DNA from: Flavobacterium odoriferum
Lineage (GTDB): Bacteria > Bacteroidota > Bacteroidia > Flavobacteriales > Flavobacteriaceae
Length of the DNA stretch: 64,000 nucleotides
Direction of reading: 5' to 3'
Assembly (NCBI RefSeq): GCF_025499515.1
Contig: NZ_JAMKFA010000003.1
Location: 186,001 to 250,000 of the forward strand
The position numbers were made by a program, and so were the translations under genes. This document shows, piece by piece, positions 15,593 to 22,608 of the stretch; the stretch's first letter is position 1, and each line of letters begins with the position of its first letter. The notes beneath the pieces were generated by a model, which worked only from the letters and a program-made list of their open reading frames with translations, made no database searches and was not told where the DNA came from.

Positions 15593-16546
15593 ATGAAAAA
15601 ATATACCAACACAGGCAGTAAAGATACCCGTTCAGGATTTGGAGCTGGAATGACTGAATTAGGTCAAAAAAACGAAAACGTAGTAGCACTTTGTGCGGAT
15701 TTAATTGGATCATTAAAATTTGATGATTTCAAGAAAAATCACCCAGAGCGTTTCTTCCAAATCGGAATTGCAGAAGCAAATATGATTGGAATTGCAGCTG
15801 GATTAACGATTGGTGGAAAAATTCCTTTCACAGGAACTTTCGCTAACTTTTCTACGGGAAGAGTGTATGACCAAATTCGTCAATCGGTGGCTTATTCTGA
15901 TAAGAATGTAAAGATTTGTGCTTCTCACGCAGGATTAACGCTTGGAGAAGACGGTGCAACACACCAAATCTTAGAAGACATCGGTTTGATGAAAATGTTA
16001 CCTGGAATGACAGTTATCAATACTTGTGATTACAACCAAACCAAAGCAGCCACTTTAGCATTAGCGGATCATCACGGACCAGCTTATTTACGTTTTGGTC
16101 GTCCAGTGGTGCCTAACTTTATGCCAGCTGACGAACCTTTCGTAATTGGAAAAGCAATTATGTTAAACGAAGGTACTGATGTTACGATTATTGCAACTGG
16201 ACATTTAGTTTGGGAAGCATTAGTAGCAGCAGAAGCTTTAGAAGCAAAAGGAATTTCGGCAGAAGTAATTAACATTCACACGATAAAACCGTTAGATGAA
16301 GAAGCGATTTTAAAATCGGTGAAGAAAACTGGTTGTGTGGTTACAGCTGAAGAGCATAACATCATTGGTGGTTTAGGAGAAAGTGTTTCAAGAACTTTGG
16401 TTCAAAACCATTTAGTACCACAAGAATTTGTAGCAGTAAACGACAGCTTTGGAGAAAGTGGAACACCAGACCAATTAATGGAAAAATACAAATTAAACAA
16501 TCAAGCGATTGTTGAAGCTGTAGAAAGAGTTATCAAAAGAAAGTAA
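15593..16546 (+). CDS. transketolase, C-terminal subunit
   Basis: 317 residues corresponding to the pyrimidine-binding and C-terminal domains of transketolase: DTRSGFGAGMTELG, ERFFQIGIAEANMIGIAAG (with the catalytic Glu of the cofactor site), FTGTFANFSTGRVYDQIRQSVAYS, ASHAGLTLGEDGATHQ, and HTIKPLDEEAI in the last domain. Acts with the subunit at 14075-14920. It is the last gene of the unit and is followed by a strong symmetrical terminator. Confidence 0.95.
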   Translation: MKKYTNTGSKDTRSGFGAGMTELGQKNENVVALCADLIGSLKFDDFKKNHPERFFQIGIAEANMIGIAAGLTIGGKIPFTGTFANFSTGRVYDQIRQSVAYSDKNVKICASHAGLTLGEDGATHQILEDIGLMKMLPGMTVINTCDYNQTKAATLALADHHGPAYLRFGRPVVPNFMPADEPFVIGKAIMLNEGTDVTIIATGHLVWEALVAAEALEAKGISAEVINIHTIKPLDEEAILKSVKKTGCVVTAEEHNIIGGLGESVSRTLVQNHLVPQEFVAVNDSFGESGTPDQLMEKYKLNNQAIVEAVERVIKRK

Positions 16547-16570
16547 TTACAATTTCTTTATCATAAAAAA

Positions 16571-16602
16571 AACCCGAGTTCAATTGAACTCGGGATTTTT
16601 TA
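16571..16602. terminator. bidirectional terminator between transketolase and DUF3276 genes
   Basis: CCCGAGTTCAA pairs perfectly with TTGAACTCGGG (16573-16594), flanked by an A-run on the left and a T-run on the right, so it can serve both converging genes. Confidence 0.9.
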
Positions 16603-16613
16603 TAGATTTATAA

Positions 16614-16988
16614 TTAAATATCGTCAAAATCGATATTTGTAAAACTTTCAGCTGATTTTATTTCTTCAACATCATCAGAAAAAGATTCTCTTTTGAAATC
16701 TTTTTGGTGTCTTTCAGAAATTACTTCTTCACCTTTTTGATCTAAAACAAAATCTGTCATTTCGTCTAAGATTTCTCTAAAAGCAGCAAAATCTTCTTTG
16801 TATAAATAAATTTTGTGTTTTTTAAAGTGGTATGAACCATCTTCTTCTGTAAATTTTTTACTTTCAGTAATTGTAATGTAGTAATCTTCCGCTTTTGTTG
16901 ACCTTACATCAAAGAAGTAAGTTCTTCTTCCTGCACGCAATACCTTAGAAAAAATTTCTTCTTTTTCTAACATTTCATTTTCTCTCAT
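16614..16988 (-). CDS. DUF3276 family protein (PUR-alpha-like nucleic acid-binding fold)
   Basis: 124 residues from ATG 16988 (MRENEMLEKEEIFSKVLRAG). The block GRRTYFFDVRSTKAEDYYITITESKK followed by FKKHKIYLYKEDFAAFREILDEM is the conserved PUR-like repeat of DUF3276, whose structure-based relatives bind single-stranded nucleic acid. Found throughout Bacteroidota; no precise role is known. The C-terminal 25 residues are acidic and probably disordered. A Met four codons upstream is possible as a start. Converges on the transketolase operon. Confidence 0.85.
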   Translation of the reverse strand: MRENEMLEKEEIFSKVLRAGRRTYFFDVRSTKAEDYYITITESKKFTEEDGSYHFKKHKIYLYKEDFAAFREILDEMTDFVLDQKGEEVISERHQKDFKRESFSDDVEEIKSAESFTNIDFDDI

Positions 16989-17055
16989 AATCCTACTCAA
17001 ATTAATTAGTTATAGCTTTCCAAAAATCTAAAAAAAAATTGGATTAAACAAAAAA

Positions 17056-18822
17056 TTAGTCGATTTCTTTTTCTGAAAGTTGTTTTAGATACAATTGTTT
17101 GTAATAACCGTTATTGTCTAATAGTTGATTGTGAGTGCCTTGCTCAATTATTTTACCTTCTTCAAGGATTATAATTTGATCTGCGTTTTTAGCAGATGAA
17201 ACTCTGTGGCTTACAATTATTGTTGTTTTGTCTTTGCAATAGGCTAATAAATTGTTTAAAATTGTTTCTTCAGTTTCGGTATCTACAGCACTTAAGCAAT
17301 CGTCTAATAGTAGAATAGGAGCATTTTTTATTAACGCACGAGCAATAGAAACACGCTGTTTTTGTCCGCCTGAAAGCGTTATGCCTCGTTCACCTAAAAC
17401 AGTTTCATATTGTTCGTTAAATGTGATAATATTTTCATGAACTACAGCTTTTTTTGCAGCTTCAATTACTTCTTCGTCTGTAGCATTTTCATTGCCAAAC
17501 TTAATATTATTTTTGATACTATCAGAAAATAGAAAAGCATCTTGTGGCACTACACTAATCTGATTTCGTAAATCGTATAAATTAACTTCTTTAATGGATT
17601 TGTTGTCCATCAAAATATGACCACTAGTAGTATCGTATAAACGACTAATTAAGGTAAGAATAGTTGATTTTCCAGAACCTGTTTTTCCTAAAATGGCTAA
17701 TGTTTTTCCTTTTTCAATGCTGAAAGAAATATTGTTTAAAGCTTGAATATTTGTATCCTCATAAGTAAACGATACATTTTCAAAGGCTATAGTTCCGTCT
17801 ATTTTTGTATGTTCAGTTGTGGTATTTTTAATTTCGGGTTCTTCTTTTAAAAATTCATTGATACGTTTTTGTGATGCTTCAGCTTCTTGAACTAATGATG
17901 AAACCCAACCTAATGATGCTACTGGCCAAGTCAACATATTAATGTAAAGAATAAACTGAGCAATTACACCAATACTTGCAATTTCAGGATCGCCATTGAT
18001 GTACATAGAACCACCAACAAAAACGACAACTAAATTACTCAACCCAATAAGTAAAATCATTAACGGACCAAAAAGCGAATTTACTTTTGCCAAATCCATT
18101 GCTTTGGTTTTGCTTTGTTGCGTTAAATCAATAAACTCTTTTTGTTTTTTAGTTTCAATCGCGTAAGCTTTTATCACACGAATTCCCGAAAAAATTTCTT
18201 GAGTAAACGAAAACAAATTGGATAAATTTTGTTGAAAAGCTCCACTTCGTTTATGAATTTCAGAACTAATTTTAAAAATGCTGTACGATAATAATGGAAG
18301 CGGAAGCAAAGAATATAAAGTTAGTTTTGGCGAAATATTATACATGTAAATTACCACAATAGTAAATCGCATTAACGTATTTAGCGAATACATTACTGCC
18401 GGACCAACATACATTCGTACTTTTCCAACATCTTCACTAATACGATTCATTAAATCACCAGTGCGATTGCGTTTGTAGAAACTTTGCGATAAATTTTGAT
18501 AATGATTGAAAATTTCATTTTTTAAATCAAATTCTACATAACGCGACATCACAATCAATGTTTGACGCATTAAAAAAGTAAAAAAACCAGCTATAATTGT
18601 GGTAATCAGGATGTAAAAAATATTTTTTAGTAATGAAACTTTTAATAAATCAACATCTTTTGTAGACGATTTCACATAATCTTCAATTACTTTTATGGAA
18701 TTTCCAATAAGCTCTGGAGTAAATAATGAAAAAATTTGTGCGATTATAGTTATAAATAAGCCAAGTAAGAAGCGATATTTATATTTGATAAAGTATTTGT
18801 TTAAATATTGTAATTCTTTCAT
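17056..18822 (-). CDS. ABC transporter, fused permease and ATPase (MsbA/multidrug type)
   Basis: 588 residues: six membrane segments in the first 320 residues with the GDLMNRISEDVGKVRMYVG coupling region, then the nucleotide-binding domain with Walker A GKTGSGKST, Q-loop VVPQDAFLF, signature LSGGQKQRVSIARAL, Walker B ILLLDDCLSAVD and the H-loop VSHRVSS. It works as a homodimer or heterodimer exporting lipids, peptides or drugs; the substrate is unknown. It stands alone on the minus strand. Confidence 0.94.
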   Translation of the reverse strand: MKELQYLNKYFIKYKYRFLLGLFITIIAQIFSLFTPELIGNSIKVIEDYVKSSTKDVDLLKVSLLKNIFYILITTIIAGFFTFLMRQTLIVMSRYVEFDLKNEIFNHYQNLSQSFYKRNRTGDLMNRISEDVGKVRMYVGPAVMYSLNTLMRFTIVVIYMYNISPKLTLYSLLPLPLLSYSIFKISSEIHKRSGAFQQNLSNLFSFTQEIFSGIRVIKAYAIETKKQKEFIDLTQQSKTKAMDLAKVNSLFGPLMILLIGLSNLVVVFVGGSMYINGDPEIASIGVIAQFILYINMLTWPVASLGWVSSLVQEAEASQKRINEFLKEEPEIKNTTTEHTKIDGTIAFENVSFTYEDTNIQALNNISFSIEKGKTLAILGKTGSGKSTILTLISRLYDTTSGHILMDNKSIKEVNLYDLRNQISVVPQDAFLFSDSIKNNIKFGNENATDEEVIEAAKKAVVHENIITFNEQYETVLGERGITLSGGQKQRVSIARALIKNAPILLLDDCLSAVDTETEETILNNLLAYCKDKTTIIVSHRVSSAKNADQIIILEEGKIIEQGTHNQLLDNNGYYKQLYLKQLSEKEID

Positions 18823-19015
18823 AGTATTTTTAGTTGTTGTAACATTTTCGTATCTATACCATTAAAAAGCTAACGTATTGATAGTGAAGGATTCTGATTT
18901 ATTACAACATTTCATTGCTAAATTATTAAAAAAAATATAAATTATTGATTCATTTTAAAATTATTCGTAATATTGTAATTAAATATTGAATAATTTTCAA
19001 CCCAATTCATATCAC

Positions 19016-20119
19016 ATGACAGCAGATTTATTAAAAGCAAGTGAGCTTCATAAAGTAGACCCAGTTTTTGGTCAAGTTTCTTTTGATGGTCATGAACAAG
19101 TTGTATTTTGTAACGACAAAGATACAGGTTTAAAAGCAATTATTGGAATTCATAACACAGTTTTAGGACCAGCTTTAGGTGGAACAAGAATGTGGAATTA
19201 CACAAACGAATGGGAAGCTTTAAATGATGTACTACGTTTATCTCGTGGAATGTCTTTTAAAAACTCGCTTTCTGGTTTAAATTTAGGTGGTGGTAAAGCC
19301 GTAATTATTGGCGATGCAAAAACGCAAAAAACACCTGAGTTAATGACAAAATTTGGACAATTTGTAGATTCATTATCAGGTAAATATATAACTGCAGAAG
19401 ATGTAGGTATGGAAACAAAAGACATGGATATTGTTAGAGAAGTAACAAAACACGTGGCTGGAATTTCTGTAGAAAAAGGTGGTTCAGGAAATCCTTCTCC
19501 TGTTACAGCTTATGGTGTTTTCGTAGGTATGAAAGCAGCTGCTAAATATAAATTTGGTTCAGATAATTTAGAAGGTAAAAAAGTATTAGTACAAGGAATT
19601 GGTCACGTAGGAGAGGTGTTGGTTCAACATTTAACAGAAAGTGGGGCAATTGTAACCGTTACAGATATTAATGACGAAAGAGTTCACCAAATTGGAGCTA
19701 AATATGGCGCTAAAATTTTTACCGGTGCTGATTTGTATAGTGCTGATGTAGATATTTATGCACCATGTGCATTAGGAGCAACAATTAATGACAATACAAT
19801 CCACAACATTAAAGCGTCTATTATTGCTGGTGCGGCTAATAACCAATTAGCAAACGAGGCAGTTCACGGTAAAATTTTGAAAGAAAAAGGAATTTTATAT
19901 GCTCCAGATTTCTTAATCAATGCTGGAGGTGTTATCAATGTATATTCTGAATTAGTGAATTGGTCAAGAGAGCAAGTAATGCAAAAAACAGAAAACATCT
20001 ATAATACAGCATTAGAGATTTTCAAATTTGCTGATGATAATAATATTACAACCCATCAAGCGGCTTTTTCAATGGCTCAAAAACGTATTGATGATACAAA
20101 AAATGGGTTAAACAAGTAA
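19016..20119 (+). CDS. Glu/Leu/Phe/Val dehydrogenase (leucine dehydrogenase type)
   Basis: 367 residues from ATG 19016. The N-terminal half has the substrate-binding ALGGTRMWNY and the catalytic lysine motif LNLGGGKAVIIGD; TAEDVGMETKDMDIV follows, and the Rossmann segment VLVQGIGHVGEVLVQHL binds NAD. It interconverts branched-chain amino acids and their 2-oxo acids with release of ammonia. The length and the GGTR motif fit leucine rather than glutamate dehydrogenase. An upstream ATG at 18986 would add ten residues; the family usually starts near the chosen site. Single gene on the plus strand. Confidence 0.9.
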   Translation: MTADLLKASELHKVDPVFGQVSFDGHEQVVFCNDKDTGLKAIIGIHNTVLGPALGGTRMWNYTNEWEALNDVLRLSRGMSFKNSLSGLNLGGGKAVIIGDAKTQKTPELMTKFGQFVDSLSGKYITAEDVGMETKDMDIVREVTKHVAGISVEKGGSGNPSPVTAYGVFVGMKAAAKYKFGSDNLEGKKVLVQGIGHVGEVLVQHLTESGAIVTVTDINDERVHQIGAKYGAKIFTGADLYSADVDIYAPCALGATINDNTIHNIKASIIAGAANNQLANEAVHGKILKEKGILYAPDFLINAGGVINVYSELVNWSREQVMQKTENIYNTALEIFKFADDNNITTHQAAFSMAQKRIDDTKNGLNK

Positions 20120-20138
20120 TTCGTTTTAAATAAAATTG

Positions 20139-20146
20139 TATTTTTG
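20139..20146 (+). promoter_or_regulatory. -7 element of the nusB operon
   Basis: TATTTTTG, perfect TAnnTTTG, 57 nt before the nusB ATG and directly before a ten-base-pair hairpin. Confidence 0.55.
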
Positions 20147-20147
20147 C

Positions 20148-20175
20148 AGAGCGAAAGGAGCTATTCTTTCGCTCT
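20148..20175 (+). promoter_or_regulatory. leader hairpin in front of nusB
   Basis: AGAGCGAAAG pairs perfectly with CTTTCGCTCT around an eight-base loop. It has no T-run, and it lies just behind the -7 box, so it would sit at or near the 5' end of the nusB message. It could alternatively be the 3' hairpin of the dehydrogenase message. Confidence 0.55.
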
Positions 20176-20202
20176 CTTAATTTTATAAAGTTCTTAATTA
20201 GT

Positions 20203-21144
20203 ATGTTAAACAGAAGACATATCCGAGTAAAAGTGATGCAAAGTATTTATGCAATGCACCAACATCAATCTGATAATTTAGATAAAGAAGAAAAATTCTT
20301 GTTTCAAAGTATCGAAAACACACAAGATTTGTATTTATTATTGCTTTCGGCACTAATCGAAATCAAGAAAAAAGAGTCAGCCTACATTGATTTGGCTTCA
20401 AAAAAACATTTAGCTACTAAAGAAGAACGTAATCCAAGCTTAAAATTTATTCAAAATAAAGTTTTGATTCTTTTATCAGAATCAGAAGCGTTAGAAAATG
20501 CTTTAGAAGATAGAAAAATCAAAAACTGGAAAAATAATGACGATATTATTTTATCTTTACTTGAATCGATAAAAGCAAGTGATTTGTATAAAAATTACAT
20601 GCAAAAACCTGAAGGTAGCTTTGAAGACGATAAATTTTTTATTGCAGATTTGTACACAGAAGTTATTGCGCCAAGTGACAAGTTATATGATTATTTAGAA
20701 GATTATAAGTTAACGTGGGTAGATGATTTGCCAGGAATCAATACGTTGATTTTAAAGCAGATTAAACAACTAAAATCGGTTAATGATACTTTGGTTTTAC
20801 CAAAAGTGTACAAAGACGAAGACGATAAAGAATTTGTAAAAAACTTATTTAGAAGAACGGTTTTAAACGAAGTAGAATTATCAAAAGAATATATTGATAA
20901 AACCCCAAATTGGGATGTAGAACGTATTGCAGAAATTGATACGATTATTCTTAAAATGGCTATTTGCGAATTATTAAAATTTCCATCTATTCCAGCAAAA
21001 GTAACAATTAACGAATATTTAGAAATTGCAAAAGAGTATTCTACGCCAAAAAGTAGTATTTTTATCAACGGAATTTTAGACAACTTAGTCAAAGAATTTG
21101 AAAAAGACAACAAATTAAAAAAATCGGGTAGAGGTTTATTATAA
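20203..21144 (+). CDS. nusB: transcription antitermination factor NusB (long form)
   Basis: 313 residues, about twice the E. coli length. It opens with LNRRHIRVKVMQSIYAMHQH, the NusB start, and ends with the canonical C-terminal NusB block (LNEVELSKEYI, WDVERIAEIDTIILKMAICELLKFPSIPAKVTINEYLEIAKEYSTP...). A middle insertion of roughly 130 charged residues is typical of Bacteroidota NusB. It binds boxA RNA with NusE and prevents premature termination in rRNA operons. First of a tight three-gene unit with the DUF1573 lipoprotein and yajC. Confidence 0.93.
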   Translation: MLNRRHIRVKVMQSIYAMHQHQSDNLDKEEKFLFQSIENTQDLYLLLLSALIEIKKKESAYIDLASKKHLATKEERNPSLKFIQNKVLILLSESEALENALEDRKIKNWKNNDDIILSLLESIKASDLYKNYMQKPEGSFEDDKFFIADLYTEVIAPSDKLYDYLEDYKLTWVDDLPGINTLILKQIKQLKSVNDTLVLPKVYKDEDDKEFVKNLFRRTVLNEVELSKEYIDKTPNWDVERIAEIDTIILKMAICELLKFPSIPAKVTINEYLEIAKEYSTPKSSIFINGILDNLVKEFEKDNKLKKSGRGLL

Positions 21145-21155
21145 AATTATAAATT

Positions 21156-21632
21156 ATGATAAGAAAATCAATTGGGTTATTAGCCCTTACGTTAGTAGTA
21201 TTAACAACAGCTTGTAAACAAGAAAGTGCTGCAGACAAAATTACAGAAGCAGACCTTAAAGCAATTGAAGCAGAAAAAGCTTTAGTTGGAAAAATGCCAA
21301 AAGTTAAATTAGATAAAGAAATTCATGATTTTGGAACTATTGTAGAAGGTACAGTTGCTGAGACAGAATTTATTGTAACCAATACTGGTGAAGGCGATTT
21401 GTTAATTGCTGATGCTAAAGGTAGTTGCGGTTGTACTGTTCCTAAACCACCAAAAGATCCAATTAAACCAGGCGATTCTGCACCAATAAAAGTATCTTTT
21501 GACTCTAAAGGAAAACCAGGCGCACAAGAAAAAACAGTAACATTGACTACCAACTCAGAAAATGGTAAAGAAATGTTCAAAATAAAAGCAAACGTAACAC
21601 CAATGGCTGGAAATTCAGCTACAACTAAATAA
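21156..21632 (+). CDS. DUF1573 lipoprotein
   Basis: 158 residues with a lipoprotein signal (cysteine at residue 20, LTTACKQ). The remainder is one DUF1573 immunoglobulin-like domain: HDFGTIVEGTVAETEFIVTNTG, then GSCGCTVPKPP with the conserved CGC, and PIKVSFDSKGKPG. The function is not known; such proteins are abundant in Bacteroidota and sit at the cell envelope. It starts 11 bases after nusB and ends five bases before yajC. Confidence 0.9.
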   Translation: MIRKSIGLLALTLVVLTTACKQESAADKITEADLKAIEAEKALVGKMPKVKLDKEIHDFGTIVEGTVAETEFIVTNTGEGDLLIADAKGSCGCTVPKPPKDPIKPGDSAPIKVSFDSKGKPGAQEKTVTLTTNSENGKEMFKIKANVTPMAGNSATTK

Positions 21633-21637
21633 TTATT

Positions 21638-21907
21638 ATGAATCCAAGTTTAGCAATACAAATTGTATTAATGATTGCCGTGTTTTATTTTTTATTAATA
21701 AGACCGCAACAACAAAGAGCAAAAAAAGAAAAAGCATTTGAAGCAGCTTTAAAAGTAGGTGATAAAATCATTACTAAATCTGGTATTCATGGAAAAATTG
21801 CTGAAATGAATGAAGATACTATCGTAGTGGAAACTATGGCAGGGAAAATCAAAATGGAAAAGTCAGCTATTTCGTCTGAATTAAGTGCGAAATTAGCAGC
21901 TAAATAA
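21638..21907 (+). CDS. yajC: preprotein translocase subunit YajC
   Basis: 89 residues: one N-terminal membrane segment (AIQIVLMIAVFYFLLIRPQQQRAKK, containing the RPQQ motif of the family) followed by a small soluble domain (GDKIITKSGIHGKIAEM...). YajC associates with SecDF and the Sec translocon. Last gene of the nusB unit, followed by a strong terminator. Confidence 0.93.
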   Translation: MNPSLAIQIVLMIAVFYFLLIRPQQQRAKKEKAFEAALKVGDKIITKSGIHGKIAEMNEDTIVVETMAGKIKMEKSAISSELSAKLAAK

Positions 21908-21922
21908 TATTTTTTCAATTTA

Positions 21923-21960
21923 TAAAAAGCCGAATTTCAACTAAGAAATTCGGCTTTTTT
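21923..21960. terminator. bidirectional terminator between yajC and the YdeI-like gene
   Basis: AAAAGCCGAATTTC pairs with GAAATTCGGCTTTT around a six-base loop; A-run on the left and T-run on the right. Its right edge touches the stop codon of the converging gene at 21959. Confidence 0.9.
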
Positions 21961-22534
21961 ATCTATATTTATCATTCAATCCTTTTCCTTCTAAAATCAT
22001 CGCAATTACTTTTTCTAATCTTGCTAATTGTGTTTTTTCTTGCTTTGCTGAAGTAATATGTTCGATAAATTCTCTTTGTTTATAAGGTGAAAATTCATTG
22101 AATTTTTTATTCAAATCAACTGATTTATCTAATTTATTTTGAAGAAGTTCTGGAATTATAGTTTCTTTTTTTTCTTTTGGGATAACCAAACCTTTTTCTT
22201 CTATTTCAATCGCTTCATTAATATAATATAAAATTAGTTTTTCATCTATTTCATTGAACGAGGTAAATCGCATTTGGCGCAATGATTTTGTATTTTCTTC
22301 ATTAGCATTAATGAGTAGTTTTTTTTCATCTTTCAGAAAAACACCATTGTAAAACCAAATTCCAAAATAAGATTTAAAACCACCAATTCCAACCACATTT
22401 TTATTCTGGTATGTATAAACAGAACCACCCCATTTAGTAGTTTCAACTAAAGAAGTTTTGCGAATAATTGCATGCAATTGCTCAATTTCATTTTCCCATT
22501 GATTGGTTTTATTCCACTTGTTTTCTTTTTCCAA
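21959..22534 (-). CDS. YdeI/OmpD-associated (DUF1801-type) family protein, TTG start
   Basis: 191 residues from a TTG at 22534 ((M)EKENKWNKTNQWENEIEQL). The N-terminal two thirds is DUF1801-like (TTKWGGSVYTYQNKNVVGIGGFKSYFGIWFYNGVFLKD, then SLRQMRFTS), and the end is the YdeI helical domain (FNEFSPYKQREFIEHITSAKQEKTQLARLEKVIAMI). The in-frame ATG at 22591 is not usable: it lies in the loop of the terminator hairpin of the upstream peptidase gene, and a TAAATTTG -7 box at 22555-22562 lies between it and the TTG. Biological role unknown; some relatives affect sensitivity to cationic peptides. Confidence 0.8.
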   Translation of the reverse strand: MEKENKWNKTNQWENEIEQLHAIIRKTSLVETTKWGGSVYTYQNKNVVGIGGFKSYFGIWFYNGVFLKDEKKLLINANEENTKSLRQMRFTSFNEIDEKLILYYINEAIEIEEKGLVIPKEKKETIIPELLQNKLDKSVDLNKKFNEFSPYKQREFIEHITSAKQEKTQLARLEKVIAMILEGKGLNDKYR

Positions 22535-22554
22535 GTTATTCAGTTTTAGATTAA

Positions 22555-22562
22555 CAAATTTA
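22555..22562 (-). promoter_or_regulatory. -7 element in front of the YdeI-like gene
   Basis: TAAATTTG on the minus strand, perfect TAnnTTTG, 20 nt upstream of the proposed TTG start and downstream of the rejected ATG. Confidence 0.5.
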
Positions 22563-22574
22563 AAAAAAGCTGTA

Positions 22575-22600
22575 TAAAAAAAGAGGAACATTGTCCTCTT
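22575..22600 (-). terminator. terminator of the M28 peptidase gene
   Basis: On the minus strand AAGAGGA pairs with TCCTCTT around a six-base loop and is followed by seven T. It begins nine bases after the peptidase stop codon. Confidence 0.8.
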
Positions 22601-22608
22601 AATTTATC

